Source of the DNA: Chaetoderma sp. LZ-2023a
Lineage: Eukaryota > Mollusca > Caudofoveata > Chaetodermatida > Chaetodermatidae
Assembly (NCBI GenBank): GCA_034401795.1
Contig: CM067360.1
Span: 121,659,430 to 121,723,429 of the forward strand
DNA length: 64,000 bases
Direction: 5' to 3'
The notes beneath the pieces are model-generated. The model had not been told where the DNA came from. It saw nothing but the letters and a program-made list of their open reading frames with translations, and ran no database searches. The position numbers and the translations under genes are program-made. This document shows, piece by piece, positions 33,055-43,900 of the stretch. Numbering within the stretch: the first letter of the stretch is position 1; each line of letters opens with the position of its first letter.

Positions 33055-33165
33055 TTGGATATGCTGAATATTTTGAAAACAATTTGACTGAAATTTGTTG
33101 GTGGCTAAGCCACCAACAACTTTCAGTCAAATTGTTTTCTAAATATTCAGTATGTCCAGAGTTTA
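33055..33165. repeat. Family G hairpin, copy 2
   Basis: ATGCTGAATATTTTGAAAAC / TTTTCTAAATATTCAG arms, centre GTGGCTAAGCCACC, then TGTCCAGAGTT. Confidence 0.85.
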
Positions 33166-33249
33166 TTTGTTTTATAGATTCTACTAGCCCTCACTTTCAC
33201 CAACGGTAAAGGTTCTCCGGTTAATGTTAAACGGTAGTAAGAGCAAGAA

Positions 33250-33780
33250 ATGAAGAAGTCCAGTTTTAACTATGCCCCGCCAATCTCTAGCTAAGCTCCA
33301 CCCATCCTTTGCCCATGTTGGGATCGATATGGCAGCAACAGCGTCCAGTCAAATTAGTTTCAAAATATGCAACAGCATGTTTATTAACCCTTTAATGACG
33401 AAATTTGTTCACAAATTTTTTAATATTTACTTATTGAATGTCCATTTGCAGGCCAAGAGAAGACTATTTTTGAAAATTTCCCACTGGGATGACTTGCTCG
33501 GTTATTGAGCCAGTCATTCCACTGGGAAATCTTCAAAAATACTCTTCTCTTGGCCTGCAAATGGATATTCCCCAACACTAATACAGAGGCAGGTTTTGAC
33601 CGGATTCATCGTGAATGGGTTAAAAAGTAGAGAAACAATTCGTACAACCTGACAGACTTAAGCGTTTCTGGCTGACTAAATGGAGTCATTCATGACGTAA
33701 TTGATTATGACGTCATCATACATGTCACGTAGTTGATTATGACATCATATGAATGACAGAAACTGGATTCAGCAATTGTG
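33250..33780. repeat. Family A MITE interrupted by a family B element
   Basis: A-type sequence runs to GTTTATTAA at 33387 and resumes at 33620 (TTAAAAAGTAGAGAAAC..), matching the uninterrupted family A string TTTATTAAATAGTAAAGAC. Confidence 0.85.
33384..33623. repeat. Family B foldback inserted at TTAA
   Basis: TTAACCCTTTAATGACG to GAATGGGTTAA. Comparison with uninterrupted family A copies shows the TTAA was single before insertion, so B uses a TTAA target duplication as piggyBac elements do. Confidence 0.88.
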
Positions 33781-34227
33781 TTAAGTTGACAGAAGACCAA
33801 TTATGAGCATTCAAACTCACACACTGTGTGTAACCAATTCGTCAGCTTGAGCCTGTGTGCTCTTGGCCAATCAAAATACTATCACGCAAGTTTGAGCAGG
33901 ATATCTTTAAAATGGTGGCATTAGGAACGAAATTTTGCTAAACCGTATTGCATTGCGAGAGAATGGTCATGTGACTATATACCTGATAATCCTATGACAT
34001 TCCACACAATAATTATTTTATATATAATTATATATTTAATTATTATATTATAATTAAATTTTGGGAGAATCTTTCAAAATAATCCAGATATTTTGTGTCC
34101 CATTGAAGCCGTTTCTACACATACAAATTTCAAAAGTACAGACTATAACAGATTCAAGAGATAATGAACATTAATGTTAATAACAAGTGACGTTATCTGG
34201 AAGCCGTATAGATTCAATAGTACAGGT
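33781..34227. other. AT-rich intergenic DNA
   Basis: A TATATAATTATATATTTAATT cluster lies near 34020-34065. No gene was seen. Confidence 0.4.
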
Positions 34228-34385
34228 GTTTACTCTTTTACCGTCAAGATAGCCAAAACAGCTTTTTGTAGTGGTCGCGGGAATTGTCTGGTAAATTTTC
34301 AAAAATAGTATTCTCTTGGTCTGCAAATGGACATTTTCCGAGATATTTAAATTTTCTTGAAAGAATTTGAAGGTTAAATGGTTAA
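34228..34385. repeat. Family B element with one arm deleted
   Basis: TTTTACCGTCAAGATAGCC to GAAGGTTAAATGGTTAA; only the right arm of the hairpin remains. Confidence 0.7.
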
Positions 34386-34593
34386 CCTTTAGCACTCTGA
34401 TGTCAATATTCTATCTTTTACTGTATCAATAGCAAAGAAACATTTTTCAACAATTTTGGTGGAAGATGTTGCTGTAATATGCTGTCTATGACAGCACCAT
34501 CATCCACCAAATTTGTTAAAAAAATAAACACCAGTTCATCTTTTACTTTAATTTGACATTTTCAAATTTTGACATCGGAGTGGTAAGGGTTAA
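34382..34593. repeat. Family F foldback, copy 4
   Basis: TTAACCTTTAGCACTCTG to GGAGTGGTAAGGGTTAA; it shares its left TTAA with the preceding family B element. Confidence 0.85.
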
Positions 34594-34679
34594 TATGCAC
34601 AGAACTACACTTCATTAATTAATCCCATAACTATAGCACAGAGCAGGATAACTAAAAATGTGTCCACTACAATATAAAA

Positions 34680-34770
34680 TATACTGTTGAATAATTTGAG
34701 CATAATTGGATCGGAAGACATTGCTGCCTAACTTTCAATCCAATTATGTTCAAGATATTCAACAGAACAT
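34680..34770. repeat. Hairpin with ATAATTGGATCGGAAG arms
   Basis: ACTGTTGAATAATTTGAGCA / TGTTCAAGATATTCAACAG arms around GACATTGCTGCC. Related hairpins are near 20870 and 43005. Confidence 0.75.
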
Positions 34771-34878
34771 TTCTTACTAACTAATATTTCTGTTTTTGTT
34801 TTGGAAACATTTAAACTTATTTATACAAATAACGTGAATGTGACTAGAAAATAAGCTGGATATAATTATGGAGCTCAT

Positions 34879-34936
34879 CAAAATATTATTATTATTATTA
34901 TTATTAATTATTAATTATTAATTATTATTATTATTT
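34879..34936. repeat. (ATT)n microsatellite
   Basis: ATT trinucleotides with ATTAATT interruptions. Confidence 0.9.
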
Positions 34937-34974
34937 CATTATTAACCCTTCAACAGATACAATGATAAATTACA

Positions 34975-35225
34975 AATTCTTTATTATGTAAAAAATATTG
35001 TTACATATTTTGAAACAAATTTGAGTGCGACCTGTTGCTGTTTCAAATTTGTTAACAAAACAGTTATTACTCAGTGAAGTTTAACCCTTGACATTCCATC
35101 TCTCAATTTCAAGACAACTATACATGAAAGCTGTTGAATACGACTGTTGAAACGAACTGTAACATGTCGCCGCGATAGCCAGCGGGAGCGCCCAGTCAAA
35201 TTAGTTTCAAAATATTCAACAGCTT
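34975..35225. repeat. Two decayed family A-type hairpins
   Basis: TTACATATTTTGAAACAAATTTG and GCGCCCAGTCAAATTAGTTTC arms without full partners. Confidence 0.55.
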
Positions 35226-35254
35226 AGCTAGATTTAAAATTTTTTTTAAATATT

Positions 35255-35440
35255 AAATTTCCAAATAAAATTAAAAGTTGAACTGGTGTTAATTTTTAAC
35301 AAATTTGATGGAAGATGTTGCTGTCTACGACAGCAGCATCAACCACAAAAATTGTTGAAAAACGTACACCAGTTTTTTTGCTATTGACACAACAAAAGAT
35401 AGACATTTGACATCAGAGTGGTACGAGTTCAAAGGTTAAT
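35255..35440. repeat. Family F foldback, copy 5, left end missing
   Basis: AACAAATTTGATGGAAGATG to CATCAGAGTGGTACGAGTT. Confidence 0.75.
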
Positions 35441-35805
35441 ACTTATAAAAAGTATTACACCAGGCACTGTATACATATTCATACTTCCACGTTCAAAACT
35501 GGCCAAGAAAATTAACATTTTTGTTTACATACTAGTCAATGTCAAGCACTAGAATTTGCAGTGGTATATGCGAACAAGTATCAGACACGCAAAGGACACC
35601 ACAACATCAACTAACAGATTTGAGATCAGACCTAAAAGAGCATAATATGGGGCCACGAAAGACGACGTAGAACCTAAAGGCGCTTAGGGTGCATCCCCTG
35701 CAGTGGACAAGAGGCGGCGAAGAAAGTTGAAGAAAAACCCATTGTAGCTGAAAGAAGTTTTCATTTCTTCATCTGCAGAACGCAGTCATTCATCATCCTC
35801 ATCAT
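35441..35805. other. Intergenic DNA
   Basis: No repeat or gene recognised. Confidence 0.35.
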
Positions 35806-35809
35806 CAGT

Positions 35810-36195
35810 CAATGTCTATTTGCAGGCCGAGAGATGTCTCATTTTTAAATATTTCCCACTGAATGTGCTGGAATGACTGGGTCAATTATGGCGTCTTCTG
35901 GTAAAATTGATATTTTTTAAGGTACCCATAAGGTACCCGTAAGGGCCATTTTCGGTCGAATTCCTCATTAACTCTAACACTCAAGCTGGCCAAAAATAGT
36001 TTCGGAAGCGGTCGTGAGAAATGTCCATTTGCAAAGCATGAGAAGACTATTTTTGAAAATTTATCACTGGAATGACTGGCTCGATAACCGAGCCAGTCAT
36101 TCCAGTGATAAATTTTCAAAAATAATCTGATCTTGGTCTGTAAGTGGGCATTTTCTACAAGAAATTTGAAATTTTCTTGAATAAATTTGGAATGA
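35810..36195. repeat. Family B copies: truncated, then complete
   Basis: A left arm at 35810-35890, then a complete foldback at 36025-36155 centred on GGCTCGATAACCGAGCC. Confidence 0.8.
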
Positions 36196-36640
36196 TGGAA
36201 TGGAATGTAAAAGTTTCATATTTAAATTAAAAATACAATACTATGGGGACTTCGAGTTATGAAATGAGTTTGTCAAATGAACTGAAAATGAAGATTTAAT
36301 ATATTTATATTTATAAAAGTGTAGTTACATTACTCAAATGATAACAAATAGTATACATCTTTACAAGAGCATTTCCCAGTATGCGTGTGGCTTAGTGGGT
36401 CTGACGATAATTATTTTCTTATGAAAGTGGAAGAACATCGTAGAATAGTAACATGTCCCTGTTATAGATGTCCCTGTTTTAATGCTGTCTTAAACATTTC
36501 TTATATACATATTACTGTTTGTGTCCACAAACTTAATAATTATAAATATTCTAGCCAGACATACAAACAAGGGTGAAGTCTTATATTTGCAACTTAGCGA
36601 GGATTGTCAGAAATGTAAGAATTTTAGTGACTGACCGATC
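36196..36640. other. AT-rich intergenic DNA
   Basis: No supported feature. Confidence 0.4.
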
Positions 36641-37032
36641 AATGGACCTTTTCATTTATAGCTATGCCCCGCCCATCTCTAGCTAAGCTCCACCCACACC
36701 TCGCTCATGTTGGGATCGATCGATCTCTGAACTCTCTGACTATCAACTTACAGATTGTTGTTACCACACAATAATTATAAAATAATTATTGTGTGGTAAC
36801 TATACAGGTAAGATATTGAATATCTTGGAACTAATTTGACTGGGCGCTGTTGCTGGCATATGGCAGCAACGGCGACCAGTCAAATTAATTTCAAAATATT
36901 CAACAGCGTGTTTATTAAATAGTAGAGACATACAATTCGTACAACGTGTTGAACTATTAAGAGTTAAAGACGGGCCAAACAGAATCATGTTTTGACGTCA
37001 TATGATAGATGGATACTCTGGAAAGGTGAATT
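36641..37032. repeat. Family A MITE with an extra small palindrome
   Basis: AATGGACCTTTTC to CTGGAAAGGTGAATT. A perfect palindrome GTTACCACACAATAATTAT plus its inverse (36769-36809) is inserted before the main hairpin; other A copies lack it. Confidence 0.88.
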
Positions 37033-37184
37033 GCCTTATACAAGGTGCGAGTCGCAACTAACAATATCTTAAATTTATGATTCATATTCAAATTTAAAAT
37101 AACATCTGGATTAAAATTATTATTTTCTTGCATGGATACGCAAACTCTCTTGTAAGGAAAGTAGCGGTAGGTAGAGCAACTACC

Positions 37185-37400
37185 TTTAACTCTTGAATTT
37201 GTTGAAGAGAATTTAAATTTTCTCACAGAAAATGTCCATTTGCAGACAAAGAAAAGACTGTTTTTGAAAATTTACCACTGGAATGACTGGCTCGGTTATC
37301 GAGCCAGTTATTCCGGTGGTTAATTTTTCAAAAATAATCTTCTCTTGGTCTGAAAATGGACATTTCTCAAGACGACTCCAGAAGCTGTTTTTTTGGCTCA
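37185..37400. repeat. Family B foldback
   Basis: AAATGTCCATTTGCAGACAA and its inverse CTGAAAATGGACATTTCTCA; centre GGCTCGGTTATCGAGCC. Confidence 0.8.
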
Positions 37401-38464
37401 ATAATACATATTTATAACCTTCAGAAAGTAACATACAAGTTTAAAATATTCAACATGTAAACGTGAAACTTTCAAGCCTTTAAAATTGATCACATCCAAA
37501 AAGGGAGATAACGTTAACCCGAGGATAGAAGAATTTCATACGGGTTAGTAAAACTACACCTGTGCTAACCCGTATGGGTTAGTAATGCTCTCAAAAAGAG
37601 GAAATACGAAAAAACACTTATAATGCCATTATGTTTAGTACCCACCAAAAATTGACAAAATAACAGATTTTCTGCTAGCATCAATGCTTTATTGAATATT
37701 TTGAAATTAATTTGTCTTTCCGGACAAATTAATTTCAAAATATTCAACAGCTTCTCTGTATGGTTACCTTGGAAATGAGTTTTATAGGGATTCATCGGTG
37801 AATGGATTAAAGAAGTGATCAGCCTTGAGCTTACAATCATTGGGTTAGTGAAATTTGCTGCTGCACTATTCCATCTGGGTTACTAGAAAAAATCCTTAAA
37901 ATCTACCCCTGATTTATAACTAGGCAGATTTGATCACGACGAACACATTTTTGGAAAATTTCCACTGATATGAATGGCTCATTAAAGGCCGAAAATTTAA
38001 TAACGTTGCGTAGCGTAAAGATAGGTTATCTGATTGTCATACTTTTCTTAAGACTGCATCGATGAAATCTCTTTACATGTTTGCAACTTTTGGGCATTCA
38101 TACAGGCAAGCCTTTGGATATTTCGAAAATTATTTGACTTTCACTCAAATTATTTTCAAAATAATCAACAAAACAGAATTTAGATATCATTACACGTGAA
38201 GATAAAATCATTGCTGGCTTTTTAGATAACCTCCGAAGGGTATTTAAAGTTCTCAGGTCCTATTAAATAGAGACACGTTTGAACGAGATATGAGATGTCT
38301 GATTTCCATGCAATTTACCCAGCATGCAGTGCCTGGACTCTATATTCGTTGCAACTATTGGACACCATATTCATTGAGTCTATTGTTTCTATAGGCAGAG
38401 ACAGCGTATGGCGGTGAATACATGCTATGTGCTAACGCCTCAAGAACCGGCTGACAAATGACGC
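37401..38464. other. Intergenic DNA with minor hairpins
   Basis: Contains an ACGGGTTAG / CTAACCCGT inverted pair (37538-37585), a short A-type hairpin at 37685-37755 (GAATATTTTGAAATTAATTT) and an H-like hairpin at 38112-38172. No gene. Confidence 0.5.
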
Positions 38465-38828
38465 AATGGAGGAATCACGTTTTAGCTATGCCACGACTAT
38501 CTCTAGCTAAGCTTCACCCACACTTTGCCCGGGTTTGGATCGATCGATCCCTGCACTCTCTGAATCCAAATATCCAGAAAACTATACAGATAAGCTGTTG
38601 AATATTTTGAAACTAATTTGACTGGGTGCGTCCAGTCAAATTAATTTCAAAATATTCAACGGAATGTTTATTAAATAGTAAGGATCTACAATTCGTACAT
38701 GACAAACTATTAAGCATTTACGACGGACTATTAAGTGTCATTCATGACATAATTGATTATGACGTCAACCTAGATGTGACTTAGTTGATTATGACATCAT
38801 ATGGTTGACTGAGAAACTGGATTCCTCT
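38465..38828. repeat. Family A MITE, short hairpin
   Basis: TTTTAGCTATGCCACGAC.. to CATATGGTTGACTGAGAAAC, with a hairpin at 38595-38661. Confidence 0.75.
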
Positions 38829-39092
38829 ATTAAGTATGAAGTATGATGTCGTCATATACTTGAGTGACAGATTGAATTGCTCCATCAAATCAAGGCATGG
38901 TTCATAGATTGGAGAACTCTATCAAGAGTTAGCTATTAACATGAATATCTTTCTGATGGTGTCATGTCTGTGAAGAACTTTTCAAAAAGTATGTTTTAAT
39001 CACCTGTAGATACTGACCATAAGTAATCTCCCTTTACAACATAACATAGTTAACAAGTAAAGTTATTCTGTATTCATTACCCATATAGAATG

Positions 39093-39126
<34 letters not shown>

Positions 39127-40348
39127 CGAATTATTAGAACTTTTAAAATAACACAATAATGGATATAGCATACAGTCGAACCTGTCGATAATAAACATTT
39201 GCTTTTGTGGCCAAATAAATGTGGCTTTTTACAACCAAAAAACCTCACAACAATAACTGCAATGGTGGTTACAAATTAGGAGACAACAGCTATTATTAAA
39301 CACACCAATACGGTAATAATAGTCAACCTTTTCTCTAATGGACATCTTAGCATGAACAAAACTAGTCACAGAAAGACACATTATTTTTTTAGTACAAATA
39401 AGTGCCTTTTGTGGAAGTAGGTGTCTGTTTTAAACCATAAGACACTGAAATATCAGATTCCTAAATACATGTCACATTACTAACCGCTTCATCCTCAAAT
39501 TTGTTTAAGAAAATTTAAATTTTCTCAGAAAATGTAAACATAAATTTACCACTGGAATGACTGGCTCTATTATCGAAGGCCTGACTGTGTGTTGACCTTA
39601 TTTGTTTTTCCGTATATTACACATCATATGTGACCGTGTCATGAAAGGGATGCTAATCTCATTTGAAATGTTGTACTATACCGATAGATTATGGTTTATA
39701 CATTACATATCATCCATATCCTGTGACATTCCCTTATCTGTATCACAATTTTAATATGCTTTGTAATATCGCATAAATGTTGAACAGTGATCGCCACCAT
39801 TTTGTCACATCAAATTGATAAGTGTGTGATGTCATCTAAGTGCCCATGCAATACATTCTTCATTATGTAATAATCATCTTGTTGAATATTTTGAAACTAA
39901 TTTAACTGAAAGTTGTTGTTGCCCATGGCAGCAAAAACTTCCAGTCACATTAGTTTCAAATATTCAACCGCTTACCTGTATAATTGCTTTTACAGCACAT
40001 TACCAACTATAGATGGCACCTCTATGACTGAACACATATACCGAGGCAGACACGCTAGGTTTTTTCTGATTGGTTGAAAAGTAAACCATGACAGCCATCA
40101 TAGGATGTAGAAACGGCATGGCATGTCATGGTAGGGCATAGTATGGTATCCCATAAGGCCAGGCATTTTAATTGAATTCGGAAAAGACCTTGATGTTTTT
40201 GAAAATATTTAACATTTTTATGATTCTTGGTGTATTACAAAAATAAATTAACTCCAACCCATATAAAAACCTGGAACAAATTCATAAATCATTGTCATTA
40301 TGATGGAGATTGGATGCAATGATGACATAGAGCAAATCTATAAAGCTT
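38829..40348. other. Intergenic DNA between TBCA and AP3B
   Basis: Holds an (AT)14 run (39096-39123), a family B remnant near 39530-39580 and a family A hairpin at 39883-39972. Nothing else was recognised. Confidence 0.5.
39096..39123. repeat. (AT)n microsatellite
   Basis: About 14 uninterrupted AT units. Confidence 0.9.
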
Positions 40349-40352
40349 TATT
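40347..40352 (-). terminator. Candidate AP3B polyadenylation signal
   Basis: AATAAA on the - strand about 300 nt past the stop codon. Not verified by transcript data. Confidence 0.3.
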
Positions 40353-40648
40353 GAGATCAGAAAGCCCTTGATGAATCAAATTGAATATTGAAAAACTAAT
40401 ATTTACCTAATTCTTGGTTCATGCCATACACCATTTGGATCGCTATGTCGGGCTATCATCCGCTTCGGGTAGGGCTTGACAAATATGTTCTTGGTCTGCT
40501 AACTGACATCTATTAGAAAAGTGAAATCTTATCCCATTTTGACCAGCGAAAAGTTAAGCTATGTGGCCTTTCAATACATGTCTTAAATAATGATCTTATT
40601 TTGGCACTGGAAAAGAAGTGGTCTTTATACACAGGTTTGAATGTAATA

Positions 40649-40944
40649 TTATTGCGTCTTCTCTAATGACATTTTCAAATCTTTCACTAGCATAGAACCA
40701 ATCACCATCTTTTCACAGTTGACCGTTATTGCCGTTTTCCCATTTTCGCTCACTTTAAGCGTAATTAGAACCAACGCACCAGTCGCTAATGTCTTTGCGG
40801 TAAATCTATGCACCTGATCCTCTGCGCTTGGAACTTGTAAGACATTTGCGATCTGATAAACACACGTACAGATTTGCTTGGAGTTGTTGTTTTCTTCGGG
40901 TAGATCAGCCACGCCCGTGTTCTGGTCCATCCCTGTTAATTTAC
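40649..40944 (-). CDS. AP3B1: AP3B terminal exon
   Basis: The acceptor CTTCAATTACCTCGCAG starts the exon; a split codon joins it to the previous exon (EQ-S-KLTGM). It encodes 97 residues ending ..SLEKTQ before TAA at 40651-40649. The [18 protein letters not shown] strand-helix segment is the appendage C-terminus. Confidence 0.94.
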
Positions 40945-43900
40945 CTGCGAGGTAATTGAAGAACAATTGTGACCAACAACAACACATAAACACATCAAAG
41001 CAATGATCCATGTCAGTTCTAGTCCCACCCCTTAGATACTGCTGCTATGAGTTACATTTGATTCTAAACTGGGGGTCACTGACTTTTAAACATTATACTC
41101 TTTTATATGTCTTACACCTTTAACCCCTCGAAGAGAAGACTATTTTTGAAAATTTACCACTGGAATGACTGGCTCGGTTATCGAGCCAGTCATTCCAGTG
41201 GTAAATTTTCTAAAATAGCCTTCTCTTGGTCTGCCATTTCTCAAGACCAGGGATTCTCATAAGGGTCCTTTTGAGGGTATATACCCCGCAAAAATGCAGC
41301 TTGGGAACCCCCCAAAAGTAGCAGTGGGACCCCTGAAAATCTTGTATGATTGTATAATATTAAGTAGTCTTATAGGTTTTTGCACAAATATACCCGCAAA
41401 ATCGAGCATGGGATCACCATAATGTTACTTTGCAAGTCCACCATACCCTCTTTATACCAGATTTCACTTTGGGAACACCAGATTTCACTTTGGGAACACC
41501 AGATTTCACTTTGGGAACACCAGATTTCACTTTGGGAACACCAGATTTCACTTTGGGAACACCAGATTTCACTTTGGGAACACCAGATTTCACTTTGGGA
41601 ACACCAGATTTCACTTTGGGAACACCAGATTTCAGTTTGGGAACACCAGATTTCACTTTGGGAACACCAGATTTCAGTTTGGGAACACCAGATTTCACTT
41701 TGGGAACACCAGATTTCAGTTTGGGAACACCAGATTTCACTTTGGGAACACCAGATTTCACTTTGGGAACACCAGATTTCACTTTGGGAACACCAGATTT
41801 CAGTTTGGGAACACCAGATTTCACTTTGGGAACACCAGATTTCACTTTGGGAACACCAGATTTCAGTTTGAGAACACCAGATTTCACTTTGGGAACACCA
41901 GATTTCAGTTTGAGAACCCCAGATTTCAGCTGGAGATTCCAATGTTGCAGGGTGTGGGGTCCCGGGGATCTCTAAAATTTAGATGCCGTGACAAACACTG
42001 CTCAAGACCACTGCTGAAGCCATTTTTGGCTGAAATGAGCGTTAAAAGGTTAACCCTCCCAGGACGAAACCGGCCAAGACCGGACTCTGCAAGGGTCTTA
42101 AGAAATGTCCATTTGCAGGCCAAGAGAAGACTATTTTTGAAAATTTACCACTGAAATGACTGGCTCGATAACCGAGCCAGTCATTCCAGTGGTAAATTTT
42201 CAAAAATAGTCTTCTCTTGGCCTGCAAATAGAAATTCAATAAGTAAATATTTTAAGTTTTTGAACGAATTTAGTCATTAAAGGGTTAAATGAAATAACCA
42301 GTGACACACATTATGACACATAGCTGCTTACAACCAGGTAATACCGATTAACCTTATCAACAGAACATTCCATTACAGGGTCACATTCACACCAGAATGC
42401 TCGAAAATAAAATTGTTAAAATTCCAATTGATCGAAGTACGTAAACTACGGTACTCTATACACAGTTTTTCCTTATTTGAAAATCTAAGGCGAGCAGACC
42501 ACAACCAAACCATAAGCGCACGACCATATAACATCCAATCCATGCATTAAAGATTCCATAGCATGACATAAGGCAGGATAATTACCATAGGCATCGGTTG
42601 CGCATAGCAGGCCAAATCAGAAGTTTCATACTTTGTCTGAGTTTCAGTGTAGAGCAGTTCTAAGTTTCTAAATCCTTTCTAAATCAAAAATACTGTTAAA
42701 GTTTCAGTTTCCAGAACACACTTAATGGTTAATATTTGACAAGAAAATTTTAATTTTTGCCCAATAAATGTTGATTTGCATGCCGAGTGAGTATTTTTGA
42801 AAGCTTACTATTATTGAGACAGCCATTCCAGTAGTAAGTTTTCAAATTAAGATAGCATCTCTTAGCCTTCTGCAGAAGGAGTTTTTGGCTGGCTTGACTA
42901 TTAAATGGTTGACTAAGTTAACTATTGTACTGTACAGCTCATAAATAAGTTAACATGTTTCCAAAGATAAGACAGAAACATGCTAGTACAATTTTGAACA
43001 CGATGTAAGAAATGTTCTGTTTTGAACATTATTGAATGGAAGACTGTCTTCTTATCCAATTATGTTCAAAATATTCAACAGTACGTTTTATTTTATTTTG
43101 GAAACATGCTACGTTATTTCTGAGCTGTATTGTATTATGTGGCGTCACTTACTCTGTTCTGTTATAAAAGCTGTTTTGCTCATTGTGTATGGTTGTACAA
43201 CCTCGCCGACTGGAGCGCTGAAGCTCAAGCTATACTTGTGCTCCTCTCCCACTAGAAGCTCAAATTTCACTGGCTGCGTCGTGTCATTGAAATCTACGGC
43301 CATTAAACATGCGGTAGTTGATCCGGCTCCTAGTGTCGCTGTGGAGGGCAAGAATGAATGTGCTAAATGGAGTATCAGAGAAAGTGAAAATTTAAAGAGG
43401 AATACACTCAGACATGTCAGAGAAACGTTAAAGCACACCATGTTACGCTTTTATATAAATAACGCAAAAAAACAATAATTTCGTAGCATTACATGTCTCG
43501 CCTGTCCCGTCTTTGTCGCAGTGAACTTGACCTTTGACCTTGTGAATGCAACGTCATCATCCTGTGTCCTAACATTATAGGTAATCAGGGATACAAGGTA
43601 GGATTAATAATGTATCCACGGTAGGTTAATCCAATAGGATTAACCAACTCTGATATATAAATGTAAATGAATTGCTAATCGTAACAAGAGTTTTAATGAA
43701 ACTCAACATACGCCCGCAGGCATACTTGTTTGAGGAATGCTAAATATGAACAGTAAGTCTTTGATAATTCTCTGAGAAAGGGGGGGGGGGGGTGTGTGAC
43801 TTCTATTAAGTACATGTTTGGAATTCACGGCAAAGGCATCACTAAAAATCTTGAAAGTCTTCACAGCTGCATTGACCATTACAATTACAACACAATTTTG

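Larger units (their letters stand above)
41120..42053. repeat. Family B foldback split by a hAT-like element
   Basis: Left part 41120-41247 with centre GGCTCGGTTATCGAGCC; right part 42001-42053 (CTCAAGACCACTGCTGAAGC.. ending GGTTAA). Joined, the two parts match other family B copies in the same order. Confidence 0.85.

Noticed and set aside
41370..41975. Long ORFs of 157-190 codons on both strands
   Set aside because: They are translations of the 21-bp repeat in several frames and disappear outside the array.
43032..43478. 148-codon + strand ORF
   Set aside because: It is antisense to the AP3B exon at 43153-43338, whose - strand reading has strong homology.
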